DNA from: Pleurotus djamor
Taxonomy: Eukaryota > Basidiomycota > Agaricomycetes > Agaricales > Pleurotaceae
DNA: 64,000 nucleotides
NCBI GenBank assembly: GCA_029747585.1
Contig: JAPEVF010000053.1
Location: 1 to 64,000, forward strand
Reading direction: 5' to 3'
Shown here: positions 32,225-44,236 of the stretch, piece after piece
Position numbering within the stretch: position 1 is the stretch's first letter
How the letters are laid out: every line of letters starts with the position of its first letter
Position numbers and translations under genes: made by a program
Notes under the pieces: model-generated
Seen by the model: the letters and a program-made list of their open reading frames with translations, nothing else
Database searches by the model: none
What the model was told of the DNA's origin: nothing

Positions 32225-34453
32225 ATGTCGAGCTTTGCAGAATTGCGAACTTCAAGGAAGGGGAAAGAGTCCAAATCGTACGTAGCACCCAAGATCGCGT
32301 CAGGTGCCTCACCGGAGCCTTTGTCTTTGCCCTCGAACGATCAGGACCTTGCCCCGCGATTATACTCGTGTCTCCCAACCACCATAGAAATACGTGAAAC
32401 GGAGGAGGCTGGTAGAGGACTATGGGCAAAGTTTCCTGTGTATCCAGGTTAGTGAGGTTTTTCCTCCTTGGTTACGAGAAGTTGGGTCTGATCTCGAAGC
32501 AGGAACCACGATACTCTCTTGTAAACCGCACACCGTGGTTCCTTCAAACCAACACCTGAATGCTTACTGCTCCGCTTGTCTCGGCCCTTCAACCTCTCAA
32601 AAGCTGCAACGATGCACTCTATGTCGCACCGTGTGGTATTGCGGCTCAGTTAGTTTGTTGCACTCTTCCCAGTTTTTGGCCGAAGCTAAAGGTCGAACGC
32701 GTCGTAGGAGTGCCAACAACGAGATTGGGGTCTTCATAAGCTGGAGTGTAAGGCTTTGAGGGAGTGGGCTGTGGCAGCCCCATCAGAAGACGTATCCATC
32801 CCCAGCGATGCGATTCGATGCTTGGGGAGGCTGCTGTGGAAAAGACAGAAAATTGGCCCCACGAAAAGTTGGGTAGGTACTCCTTTCCTCAGCTTAAACC
32901 AATGCCTAACGGTTGAGAATCAACGTAGACAATGGAGATCGATGCCATGATATCGCGTCAGTGCTCTTTCTATGTTTGCTCTTGAATCACCATCCTGATA
33001 TGTAGTTTGCAGACCGTTCTAGTTCAATGCCCCCCTCAGCCATCGAATCTCATACCCACTTAGCTCATTCCTTGGTGCGCTATCTGGGCGTATCATCCCC
33101 CGAGGGCTTGTCTCCTTTTGGAATCACCTCTGCTGGCGATCTTGTTGATATCCTATCCCGAGTACGTGATCCCTTCAAGCATTCTATGTCTCTCTTATAC
33201 GTGCTTGATAGTTCACGACCAATGCCTTTAACGTCTCTTCACCTTCATTAGAACCAATCGGCGTCTGCGTTTCGCCACCCGTTGCTCTGATCAACCACTC
33301 ATGCGATCCGAACGCAGTCATAGTATTCCCTCGTGTCAGTGATTCACCAGACAAAGAGCCACAAATGCAGATTATTGCCATCCGACCTATATCCGCTGGC
33401 GAAGAGGTCAGAAGCGTTCTTGCCTATCACTGTGAATGTCTCATCAAGTCAAATCAGGTGTTGACCGCTTACATCGACACCAGGGTGCCCAAGTCGATGA
33501 GACAAGCAGCACTGCAACAGACGTACAATTTCACTTGCAAGTGCAAGTTGTGTTCAATCGATGGTGTCGACCCACGAGCCGCCATGTGGTGTCCGAAATC
33601 TTGTGGCGGGATTTGCCCTCTGCCAATCAGCGGTAGTCATTTTCCATGTTGAAGATTATGGTTGACCTCATTGTAATTCAAGACAGTGACATCGTCCGCT
33701 GCAACAAGTGCAACGCTGTAGTAAAATCCACCGAGGCTGTCATCGACGCTGTTCGTGTCAGTCAAGAGGGTCTAGACAAAGCTACGGCGCTTGAAGTCAA
33801 AGGTGTGTCATATACCCAATCACAAAACCCTTGCAACCTTCTGAATATCCTTCCCAGACCCGGAGAAGTCCCAACAGCTCGTCAACAATCTCATTCCGAT
33901 ATTAGTCTCCGCTGGCCTTACCCCATCCTCCCACCCTTTGCTAGCGATGTCTCATCTTCAACAGACACTTCTCATCACCTCGTTCAACGAGAGCTTCAAT
34001 TCTGAACTCACCACCAGTGAGAACGAACGGAAAGCTGCGCAAGACGTTCTCGATAATGCCATACGCGCGGCTAATCGACATGTCACTGGTTTGGCTTCGG
34101 TTCTACCCGAAGGTCACCCAATTCGAGCTATTGCCCTTGCTGAGCTGGGTAAACTGCTTGTAGTGGATGAACCCGCGCCGAAAAGGGCTGATAATCAGAA
34201 TGGCCACCCATTACCGCAATCTTACGGAGTCGTTCCATCGTACCCTCCCTCCGGACCACCACGACTCAAGTTAGCCTATGATACCCTGCTTCAAGCACAC
34301 AAGGAACTGTTGATAGGGTTTGGAAAAACCAATGAAGGAGGATTGGTTGGTAAAGAAATTCGGCAGACGTTGACGGCGATTGAGAAGGAGCTTGGGGTTT
34401 GGAAACAAGGAATACGCAACGTCATTGAGGATCAGCCGAGACCATCTAAATAG
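32225..34453 (+). CDS. SET and MYND domain protein (SMYD-like lysine methyltransferase)
   Basis: A multi-exon gene from MSSFAELRTSRKG (32225) to the stop at 34453. An N-terminal SET strand region (IEIRETEEAGRGLWAKFPV) is followed by a MYND zinc finger (YCSACLGPSTSQKLQRC, then RTVWYCGS). The SET core has VALINHSCDPNAVIVFP and GEEVLTAYID (cofactor and substrate pocket motifs of SMYD enzymes). The post-SET cysteines are in YNFTCKCKLCS. The C-terminal part is helical, TPR-like (LVNNLIPILVSAG, KLAYDTLLQAHKELLIGFG). This split SET-MYND-SET-postSET order is the SMYD layout. Likely a protein lysine methyltransferase; the target is unknown. Splice sites in the MYND half were not all resolved. Confidence 0.85.
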
Positions 34454-34727
34454 CTCGCAAGCATTCGGTTTTTACGTTCGGTATTGCCTGAACGGACCCT
34501 TCGTGTCCATTTTGGGTACCAAATGCGCTCAACTACCTGTGACTCTGGGATCGCGCCTTCATGGACAGCTGGTGTTTCCACTCAGTCATGGCAGTGACAA
34601 TGTTTCATTGAGGTAAGAGATAAAATGGAAGGAAGCATACGATATACATCGTACTTACATATCAGGTACACAATATATACAAAACGTACTGGGTTTGTGC
34701 ATCGCGCAGCCAGTTACTCGGACTCCT

Positions 34728-36784
34728 TCACGTACTCAAGTACTCATATGTCAACCCTTCTGCGTTCATCGCCTCCTCAATGATCTTCATACCCTCCATA
34801 ACCTTTTCTTCTTCCAATCGTCTCCCCACAAGTTGGACACCAACTGGGAGACCACTCATGGCAACAGGATTGTAATCTCTATACGCATACTTCTCCACCG
34901 CGTTCCGAGCTCTGAATCCGGGAGCGAGGCGATCTTGGATACCGTTCACATGGGTAACGGGGAAAACAGCAGCGGAGTAGTCGAGCTGGAGTTGAGTGTC
35001 AAGTTGAGTGGCTCCGGTCAATGGAAGCTTGGGACAAACTACGTACCAGATTCCACAAGAAAGTATACCCACAGCTCATCCAGCCGTGTTTCATCCCACC
35101 ATGAGGGACAGCAGGTAACGCGTTCGGAACAGTAAGAATATAATCCCATTCTCCTTCTTGCCATTTCTCGAACCACTTCATCCTGTATTCTTCCCGCTTC
35201 GCGACGAGGGCCATATACTCAGGCATGGTCTTCTCGTACCACCCGTCGATCAAATCGGCGTAGAGAGCGTCGCGTTTGATGTACCGGATAAACAGTGCGT
35301 ACAGGCGGCGGACGAAGTGGGGAACGGCAAACATGCGGTTAGCTTGAACCATTCCTGCGTCGTTGTGTTCCCAAAATGATATAGGTTTGTTCGCAGATGT
35401 TCCTGAGTACATAAAAAGAACCGGTGGTTAATTATGCCGGGCGTCGAGAATACGATCCAAGGTACCTCCGTCTGCTAGCAGAAGTTGGGATGCCAAGACG
35501 AGACCTTCAGCGCAAGATGGAGCGTCGTTCCTAGTGTACTGTCAGTATATTGTCGCGAGGGCACGAGTGCGTGAAAGTTACAATGTGATGACATCGTGAC
35601 CTCTTTTGACTAAAACGTCGACAACCGTCTGAAGGGCTCTGTGACAAGCCTGCGATGGTTTCACAACGCCTTGAGAAGATGAATTGGTTAGAGGGGTAAG
35701 GGGGACAGCGGGAAATCACACTCACCATCGTCCCAAAGGACTGCCCACCTGGGTGCTCGCTTGCCCTGGAAGGTGAACTTACGCCATGGGATAGGTAAGA
35801 CCTACAAACGTATTGTTCAGTGACAGACATGGGGTAAAGATTAAGGGCAGCTACCGAAGGATCATATAACCAGGGTTTCATAGACATAACTGCTTCCCAG
35901 AAAGTCTCCAGGTCTTCCAACGTACGGGACATGGGGGAGTACACCGGGAGTACACCCTCTTGTCCAGGCATACTCGTCGCGTTCCCTGCCTTCAAGAACC
36001 TTTGTGCGGAGGATCTAATCGAATAGATACCACAGTAATGGGCGGGGACTCTGACACTTCCAGCGACATCCGTGCCCACACCAATTCGCGAACCACCGTA
36101 AGCAAGAAGCGCGGCTTCACCCCCAGAGGAGCCTCCGGGTGAGTAAGCTTTGTTGAACGGGTTTGTAGTGATGCCGAAGACGTCCGAAGTGGATTCAAAG
36201 GATAGAAGGGTGATCGGGATAGTGGTTTTGACGAAAGGTACGGCTCCAGCATCCAAGAGCAATTCAACCATGGCACTGTTTCGTTTCATTGGTTTTCCTA
36301 CCCAAGCAGAGTACCCAATGCATGAGTCGTAGCCCTCCACTCCAGCCGTATCCTTCAAGCTGACTGGAACACCAGCAAGTGGGCGATCGAGGTTACGCGA
36401 TTCCCACTTCTCGACACCCGGCTCTTCGCCAACTCGAGGCTTCGTCGCCCATCCCACCGCGGAAGGAACAAGGATTTCTGTGAGACAGTTGGTTTTCGCA
36501 TGTGCCGCGAGAGCTTTCTTCGTGTAGGCTTTGAGAATCGTGAGCGAGGAAAGCTCGTTCGCGTGGACGTTCTTGACAAGTTCTGCAATCGGTTTGGCGA
36601 GTATCGAGGCATCCTCTGACGTGAGAGGGCCACGGAAGGTGGGGTCAAGCTTGTTGATGGCTTCTTGGCGCTCTCTCTGCTTTTCCTGGCTACTCACAAG
36701 CCTTCAAGTCAGTGGACGACTCTGAAGGCAACGAAGGGATACACACCAGGCTCGACGATGAGCGAAATATGAGAATATGACCAT
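34728..36784 (-). CDS. Amidase-signature-family hydrolase
   Basis: An intracellular amide hydrolase of the fungal amidase/FAAH-like group in about eight exons. Start 36784 gives MVIFSYFAHRRAC, joined over an intron to QEKQRERQEAINKLDPT. The Ser-cisSer-Lys triad is visible: Lys in VPVSLKDTAGVEGYD, and serines in YSPGGSSGGEAALL and GVGTDVAGSVRVPAHYCGIY. The exon after the loop reads PIPWRKFTFQGKRAPRWAVL. The C-terminal part has PISFWEHNDAGMVQANRMF, AVFPVTHVN and SGLPVGVQLVGRRLEEEKV, ending YEYLST at 34728. All hallmark segments are readable, so the gene appears intact. The substrate (acetamide, fatty amides or others) cannot be told from sequence. Confidence 0.92.
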
Positions 36785-37170
36785 GGTGCCTTTCTAACAG
36801 CCCCGTTCCACCTGGGGGCAAAGAGAAGGTTCAGAGTAGCGGAACAGGAATAGGTCGAGTATATAAGATAGGCCATTGTTGGCGGGAACTAGAGTAAGGT
36901 TACAGGCCTTCTAGCGCTTAGATACGCAGGTCACCAGACGTCCATGGGAGTGTGTCTATTATCATTAAATAATACGTCAACATGGTCTTGGGTCAGAAAT
37001 GTCCATGGGTAGGATAAAGAGGGTGAATGCAGAAAACAAGAAGAATAATGCAATGCAAAGAAGCGGTTACAAGCCCATTAAACACCAGAGCGACTGGTCA
37101 AGTCCAGGAAGAAACGATGATTGTCCGTGCGATCACAAGAACTAGTTTCAGAAGGGAAAGTCGAGATGGA
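36785..37170. other. Intergenic
   Basis: Promoter side of the amidase gene and 3' side of the next minus-strand gene. Nothing coding is seen. Confidence 0.5.
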
Positions 37171-37939
37171 TCATCTCGTGCTACGAAGAAGGCTGAAACC
37201 TGAGAGGAATATGAGCATGAACGTGGTTATGACGCCCAGGAATGCTGGATTGGCTGCGTATTGTGACAGAGCACCTGAACACGCCGCACAACTCCATCCT
37301 AACGCACAAAATGAGCACAGCCGTTAATTGTCAATTTAAGAAGCCATACTCACCGCTGGCTATTGGCGTATACGACTGAGGTGTGTACAATGCAAATTTC
37401 AGAGCACTGTTGGCTTCCATGTAGCCACCAATCCTAGGACTGTTTGGTCCTCGATCGTCCCATATCGTCAACGTGTATCCTGTTTGAGCAAGCGGAAGAT
37501 TCGTTTGCTGCTGCTGGTACGAGTATACATCCCAAACTACTTCCGTCGCTGTACCAGGAATGATCCCATCGGTCGGTCCGACAGGGTACGTGTTGCCGTT
37601 GTCAGCGACCGCATGGACCGTCAGAGAGGTCGGTGTAACGTAGAGCGAAGTGAAATTCCAGCCAAAAGTGATGAGCTGGTTCGGTGCGATCTTGAAAAAG
37701 GATGTGGCCGTTTGAGGCGGTTGGGTGATGGTGATGCCGCCTGCAGCAGCAGTCTGGGGGATGGAGATAGTCGACGAACTCGACGTCGTCGACTGCGATG
37801 GCCCGTTCTGTCCACCACCGTTCTGCCCATTCTGCCCACCGCCTTGGTTATTGCCATTGCCATTGCCATTCCCGTTGCCATTCCCGTTGCCGTTGCCTTG
37901 TCCTCCCTGGTTTCCGCCCTGCTGAGGGTTTTGAGACAT
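37171..37939 (-). CDS. DUF7137-like surface/membrane protein
   Basis: Two exons. The N-terminal region is Gly/Asn/Gln-rich (an imperfect GN repeat around residues 15-30), then Ser/Thr-rich. The conserved domain runs from TQPPQTATSFFKIAPNQLIT through FGWNFTSLYVTPTSLTVHA, YPVGPTDGIIPGTATEVVWD and YTLTIWDDRGPNSPRIGGYM to LKFALYTPQSYTPIASG. After the intron, GWSCAACSGALS and a hydrophobic end (FLGVITTFMLIFLSGFSLL) close at 37171. The pattern matches fungal DUF7137 proteins, which are usually secretory with a C-terminal membrane segment. No signal peptide is evident after MSQNPQQGG, so the true start may be in a missed upstream exon. Function is unknown. Confidence 0.8.
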
Positions 37940-38199
37940 GATTAAGCTATGCGATTGTTAAAGACTTGAAGGGGAGAATGAGAGTGAAAAGAGCGATGAA
38001 AACTTTTCAGCGTCGACGTTGCTGGGGAAAGAACGAGAACCAGGACCCAGCCGTTGCACACCAAATTTCGCATGGCTTGCGATGGCCGAAAAGAAACTTT
38101 CGCACGAGGGGCTCTCCGAAACGGGGATCGGGCGACCCGTCCTTTGTCGATTTCGTGGTCAAATGTATGATTTGGCTCTACCACAAATTGATACCTCAA

Positions 38200-39584
38200 T
38201 CAGACTGTCCCATAATTGCTCTTCCTCGGTGAACTCTGAGCAGTCGGCAATGGAACCATCTCTAACCTCGGATTGTGCTCCTCCATATGGTGCGCGTCCT
38301 CATCAAAAATGACCTCGTTCTTCCCGCGAAACGAAGACGTTATCCAACGAATTGTCGTTGTATTGAAGCCGCCTGGGGTGTGCTTTGATTTCCTTATGAA
38401 TCGAATCATCAACCTAAAGATGCGCTTTCGTCAGCGCGCCCGCGTCGAAGGAAGCTGTACACCTACAGTACGACGAGCAAAAATAGCAGCACAACTGGCC
38501 AACGCAGGACGCGTCGTTCTTGGGGAGCTTCAGGGATATTGGGTGGTCCATCTACGGGTGCAGGATCCTCACCTGGTCCAGGCTTCGGAGCGGGGTCTCT
38601 GTGTTTTATGGCTGTTGGGCAGGCATGTCTGGATGTCCACTGGAACGCGTGTAAGCTGTTCCATCTCCAGAGGTAAGTAGGTGGTTCTGGCTGCATCGAA
38701 CACGTTTGAGTCTGGGATCCTAATCACGCGTCTTAGATGGATAAGTTTACCTGCGAATTTGGGTCACAAACGAAAGCAAAGTATGCCTTCTGCTCTTTAT
38801 CGACGTACTTTCCCCCGGATAGCATATAGTGGAGAATAACTGGATGCTACTGGTAAGTAGAACTGCTACCGGCCGAGTCAACTGGCTTACCAGGGGCAGA
38901 ATCATTTCCAGGTGTCTGTGGACCACGCCACGCACGATGCGTCATCTCGGGCCCACCAGCTACCTGGACGACTTGCAATCGACGCTTCGGCTCCGATGGA
39001 TGTGAGGGACGCGTATTCTCCACTGTAGAACGCTGCGTTAACCATGATCCTCCTACTCCACAAGCACCCACCTATCAAGCATACTCGAGTATCATCGGGA
39101 CACTTCCAGCGCCCATGGTCAACTTCCCGTCATACCGCAGCGTGGACTCACATACCTGCAACTCTGCCGGCAACGTTCCATTCCTCTTCAACGATGTCCT
39201 CAAAGCCAGGTCATATACGCTCGTCGTCAGGGTTGGAGGAGTCTTCTCTTCTATCCGTATCCTGATCGGCCGTTCGTCCACTTCTACGTTCTTGTCTTTA
39301 TTTCCACCATCATTGTTGCCATCGTGTTTGTGACGGTGTAGAAGGGGGCAGACGTCATAGATGTAGTGCATCATCGACTTTTCGGGCGTGAAGGTGAACT
39401 TGCATGGGAGCCCACTGTATGTTGCTGTGGCTTCTGCATCGAATGTCGGCGTGGGGTTGCTGGGATAGTCGACATCCTCCCCACTTCCATCTAGAAAACC
39501 AATCTTCGGCGCTGGGCTTTCCCCTCCCACCACAGCGCTTGTTCCCCAAGCCAAGATGATTGCAAGGAACCAGGGTCGCAACAT
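38200..39584 (-). CDS. Atg27-like type I membrane protein with MRH-type lumenal domain
   Basis: The signal peptide is MLRPWFLAIILAWGTSAVVG. The lumenal domain has LPCKFTFTPEKSMMHYIYDV, TPPTLTTSVYDLALRTSLKR, then YDGKLTMGAGSV, and a last segment with AYFAFVCDP and LHAFQWTSRHACPTA, the aromatic-W-x-(S/T)-x-x-ACP ending characteristic of MRH/Atg27 domains. A Pro/Asp-rich spacer leads to one transmembrane helix (LRWPVVLLFLLVVLLMIRFI, built across an intron) and a cytosolic tail ending SNYGTV at 38200. Atg27 cycles between Golgi, endosome and vacuole and helps Atg9 trafficking. A related MRH receptor is the alternative; the tail lacks a clear known sorting motif. Confidence 0.62.
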
Positions 39585-40422
39585 CCTTGCTAGCTAGCAA
39601 AATTGGTGGATCGTCGAGGTGCAAAGATACTCACCAACTTCCGTCGTACCTTTCGTCCAACCACTACTCCGCAGCTTGAACAAGTGGATTACACATATCA
39701 AAGCATTCTTAGAACTGCTTATCGCTCTCGCCAGAAACGCCTCTCCGATCTCACACACCCGCGTGTGAGTTGCTAAGTGTGGTGATCTACTGCCTTCGAT
39801 TGCGTTATTTTGACTTACTCTGTTTCCCAGACTCGTGGCTTGTGCGGACTGGGCGGTGCTTAATGGGTCTTTCATCCTCGGGCCGATCGGAGAAACATGT
39901 AGCGGGAGATGCACGTTTATGTGACGTTCGTGTTGGGTGTAAGATGTACACGGCAGGATCGATTTTCACTGTGAGCTTCCTTCTGCTTGTCAGAATTCAC
40001 GCCTACTCACAAGATCCAGTACCCAAATACTTATTCTTAGTTGTGTTGTTCATCAGGCCAACATGTAGTCAGGACGCATTCCCGTCTGCGGAGTTGTCAA
40101 CCATGTTCAACCATGTTGTTGCTAAGCGAAGGCTACAGACAAATCTTCTAGCCGGACAATCACCGTCCCGACAGACCATTCAACCAGCGGTCCGCGATCT
40201 TGCGTTCTGCCCGCTCACACTTCCGTCTTCGATACCTCTTACCCATGGTCGAGTCCACGTGTTACATCGGCTAGCCACTCTCATGTCGTGTGCTGGCGTG
40301 TTCGTCTTAAAAAATGGCGAGACTACGGTTCGAGCAGCCACTGCTCTCTAGCCATCCTTGGGCATCGTAGTTTTTCTTGACTCTTCAGCGCCCTCACCCC
40401 CTTCAAAACACCTACTCCTTAC
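39585..40422. other. Intergenic
   Basis: Divergent promoter region between the Atg27-like gene and the lyase gene. A 193-codon + frame (39770-40351) and a 106-codon - frame overlap here. Neither has family resemblance. Confidence 0.5.
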
Positions 40423-43400
40423 ATGTCTCAGCCTCCCAAAGCCGAAGCAGGCGTGGACTTGAAATGGATTGACGGCAAGGCACCTGTGGTTCTTCCCAAT
40501 GGAACCTCGTTTGGTGTTCCTTGGGCTCAAGGAGAAATTGACCGGGAGACGCCAATATCCATTAAGTCTAGCTCTGGTAACAGCCTTCCATTGCAGTCAT
40601 GGCCGCTAGCGTAGTAAGTTGGACTCGAGCTCATAGTGTTCTCCTCAGTTTGACGACTCTCCCTTCAAGTTGGCCTGATGGTAGTCTCAAATGGAGTGGT
40701 CATGCGCTAGCCGCAAATGCACCTGTCACAGATACCCTCCATCTTGGGTTGGGAACACCAAGTGAACCCGCTTCACCTGTCTCTGTCGTTGAGAATGCGA
40801 GAGATGTGACTGTTACCACTGGTCAATTTTCAGGTGAAATAGCTTCCCCTCGTTCTGTTCGTCATTTATAACCTGACCTTGGGTTAGTCGTTTTCAATCG
40901 AATCAGCAGTACAGCCGTCATCAATTCTATTACGCTGGGCTCAAAGACTGTTGCGCGCAATGGAAGTTTGGTAGTCCACGTGCAGAATGCTCCGGACGAA
41001 GCAGAACTTGGCGGAGCGAAACCCAGCGTTGCTATTACCAATGGCGCTGTGAATACTGTCACAGTTGAGCAGAGAGGACCTGTAAGAGCCGTGATTAAGG
41101 TTCGTTCTTTTCACTGATGAGACACGACCTACGAAGTCCAACCTTTCCTACCACAGGTCACAGGAAGATACTTTGGAGGTGGTCACCCAGCCTTCCTTCC
41201 GTTTACCATTCGTATTTACATCGCCGCTGGCGCCACATCGATTCGCATGGTCCACTTCTTCATATACGACGGTGATCAGAATAAAGACTTTATCAAAGCC
41301 ATTGTAAGCTAATTACCCCTCGCCCTCGTTGAGTCTATCTGACTTCATCTCAAGGGCTTCTCGTTCTCCCAACCCATGTCAGACGAGTTGTACAATAGAC
41401 ACATAAGGTTCCTCACTACCGAAGGAGGCGTTTGGGGAGAACCGGTTCGCGTTCTATCTGGCCTGCGTCGCGATGCGACTGCCGCCGTGCTTACACCCCA
41501 ATTCAACGGAGAGGTGGTACCTAATATATCTACATGGCCGACGTCGGTTTCCTCCGAAGTCGACCAACTGGCAGTTTGGTCCGATTATACGCTTGATCAA
41601 CTGTACCCCGACAAATTCACGATCGCGAAAAGGACGAATGCTGGACGAGCGGCAAGCTGGTTGACCAATGCTGGATTTGGGAAGAAGGCTGCGGGTGTTG
41701 GTTATGTTGGCGGTGCTACGAATGGGGGCACAGCGTTTGCTCTCAAAGGTTCGCTCTTTCGCTTGCATAGGGGTTCCCTTCACTACTCCTGAATTCTAAC
41801 CTCCGTGTGGTTTCGTGGTTTGTTCAGATTTTTGGCAAGGTGCCCCGAGAGGCCTTGATATTCGTGGAGCTGGAGGAGACGCTGCTACCGTTACGCTTTG
41901 GGCCTACAGTCCAAGAGTGAGTATTTATGCCACAGGACGCCCAGCGTCCTTCTCTGACTTCAGATCAGGCACCAGCTATCGACATGCGGCATTATGATAC
42001 TGTGCCTCACGGAGTAAGCCTCTGCATGTATACCTTCCTACCTATATTGACCAAGCTTGTAGCTCGATCTAGCATACGAAGATGTCGGAGATCCCGATCC
42101 AAATCCGACGGGCATCGGTCGTTCATGGGAGGCAACGCTTCAGTTCTTCCCATCTACTCCCTCAAGGGGTGCACTCGCCCAGTTGGCAGATGTTCATGTG
42201 CGCTCTGAACTTGCTCGATTAAATCACTGTCATGATGTCGTTATCTTGTAGACCAAAATCCCTCAGGTCGTCGCCAGTCCGGAGTTTTATGTTTCTCACA
42301 AACTTTTTGGTGGTCGCTGGTACGATCTCTCTTTATGTTACAATTTTTAAATGACTTAAAGAGACCCAGGAACGTTCCCGATATGTCAACCAGTGGATCT
42401 CGTGCCATTGAAAAGCGGAAAAGCGATCTATTGGATTTCTATCTTTTAGTCAGTTCGGTCAACCGGTCCAATGTTCAAATTGCTTACCTGGGCTCAGGAC
42501 ATTGAACAACGACAGTTCTACGGTTTCTGGGACTACGGAGATGTCATGCATACATACGATCAGACCCGACACACTTGGCGATACGATGTGGGCGGATTTG
42601 CATGGGATAATGGGGAATTGTGTTGGTCTCTCGCACATCACCCAGCTTCTCTTGTTGACGTTTCATTCACAGCGACCGACTTATGGCTTTGGATGTCTTT
42701 CCTACGCACTGGCCGTCCAGACGTCTTTCGCGTAGCACATGCCATGACTAGGCACCTATCCGAGGTTGACTCCCATCACACTGGCACGTTCGCAGGGTTG
42801 GGAAGTAGACATAACGTCAACCACTGGGGAGATGGCGCAAAAGAGGCTCGAGTTGCTGGGAGCACTTTGAGGCGTCCTTTCTACTATCTAACAAGTATGT
42901 CTTCCAAGGTCTTGCATTTTCGCCGACAGATTAATGGATTATTCCAGCTGACGAGTTAATGGGCGATCTAATGGACTATACCCTCCAAGCTGACCAGACC
43001 ATTATGACCTGGGAACCTTTACGAAAAGTATTCCCTCCCCCTCCACCTGAAGGTCCTGGCCGCCTGAGGATCGGACCAGACTGGACGACCTTAGCGGGTA
43101 ATTGGTTCACAAAATGGGAACGTACGGTCAGCAGAACCTTAAACTTTCCATCACATACCACGCTTCTGACTCCCCCTTCCCACAGAACGATAGTCAATGG
43201 CTTGAACGAATCAAGGTCGGCATGGTAAGTTGGCTTCACTTCTGACCGCAAGAGTTTAATTGCAACCTTCATTACAGCGTGACATTGGTGGTTTCAAATT
43301 CGGTCTTTTCACTGGGAATGGGGCCGCAGTCGGGTGGAATGCTGATACGGCTCACTTGGTCGATGAAGGAGGCGAAGGATCAGGATCGTAAGCTCAATCT

Positions 43401-44206
43401 ACTCCACATGGGCCATTCAAAGCCTAACAACGAGCCAGCTACCACTTGACTATGATTTTTGGTGGCGGCGAGTTTTTGATGGAGGCTATGGACTTGATCA
43501 CTGATGTTCCCACCTTCGATGCTGCCTGGCTCGATTTCTGCCGACTGTACAATGCTTCGAACGCCGAGTAAGCTGCCTCTTACCCGTATATCATCATGTT
43601 GCTCATTTTTGGTAGTAAAACAGCCCGGTACGGGAAAGCGTTTTCGAGTGGAGGCTTCACGCAGGTGAGTGCAACTTCGCGACCTGGCTCTCACATTCAA
43701 TGACCACCACATGTCCAGTATTATGCCAAGCTTCAGGCCTATGCAGGTAAGTCCCATGCGCTGGAAGTTTTTCCCCGCAATACCAACCTCAATGAATAGG
43801 CCAGCGCCTCAATGATAACACCCTTAAGCAAGCCGCATGGAATTTCATCAATTCGAATACCGTCGGCATCTGGGCACCTATCGCGGACGTTGAAGGGACT
43901 GACGTTGTTAATCCTATCAAAGAAGTAATGCAACAACCTCCCTATGTGCTTCAATCTTGTACTTACACCGTGCAGATCCCAAATCTTGCTACCAATGATG
44001 CTGGCCAATTGTCACTATCGGAGTACGCCGTTCTGGCCATCGCGCCAGAGCTTGCACCCTCAAGCTTGAGTTCAGAGTGTTGCCTACCTCGCGCCTCATT
44101 TACTGAATCTGAACGGGCCACCCTTGTCGCACCGAATGGTATGGATAACAAGCTGAGTATCCGCAGTGCTCGCAAAACGTCCTGGCGCCGATTTTTGTGC
44201 ATATGA
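40423..44206 (+). CDS. Exo-rhamnogalacturonan-lyase-like protein (PcRGLX/PL26 type)
   Basis: A large gene of about 20 short exons. The N-terminal part reads VDLKWIDGKAPVVLPNGTSF, GVPWAQGEIDRE, then PLQSWPLAYWPDGSLKWSGH, the opening beta-domain pattern of PcRGLX-type lyases. Further landmarks are VTGRYFGGGHPAFLPFTIRI, DQNKDFIKAIGFSFSQPMSD, LDIRGAGGDAATVTLWAYSP, the helical-barrel segment YGFWDYGDVMHTYDQTRHTW and LGSRHNVNHWGDGAKEARVA. Exo-acting enzymes of this family release unsaturated galacturonosyl-rhamnose from pectin rhamnogalacturonan I. MSQPPKAEAG is not a signal peptide, so the protein may be intracellular or the start may lie upstream. The final exon limits are uncertain; the stop given is the end of the last open frame. 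Confidence 0.78.
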
Positions 44207-44236
44207 CACTAATTGTACAAATTTGTGTAAATTCAC

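Noticed and set aside
37484..37945. 153-codon frame opposite the DUF7137-like gene
   Set aside because: Antisense shadow generated by the Gly/Asn repeat of the real gene.
39770..40351. 193-codon open frame between the Atg27-like and lyase genes
   Set aside because: No domain, biased composition, no plausible splice partners; probably a chance frame in a promoter region.
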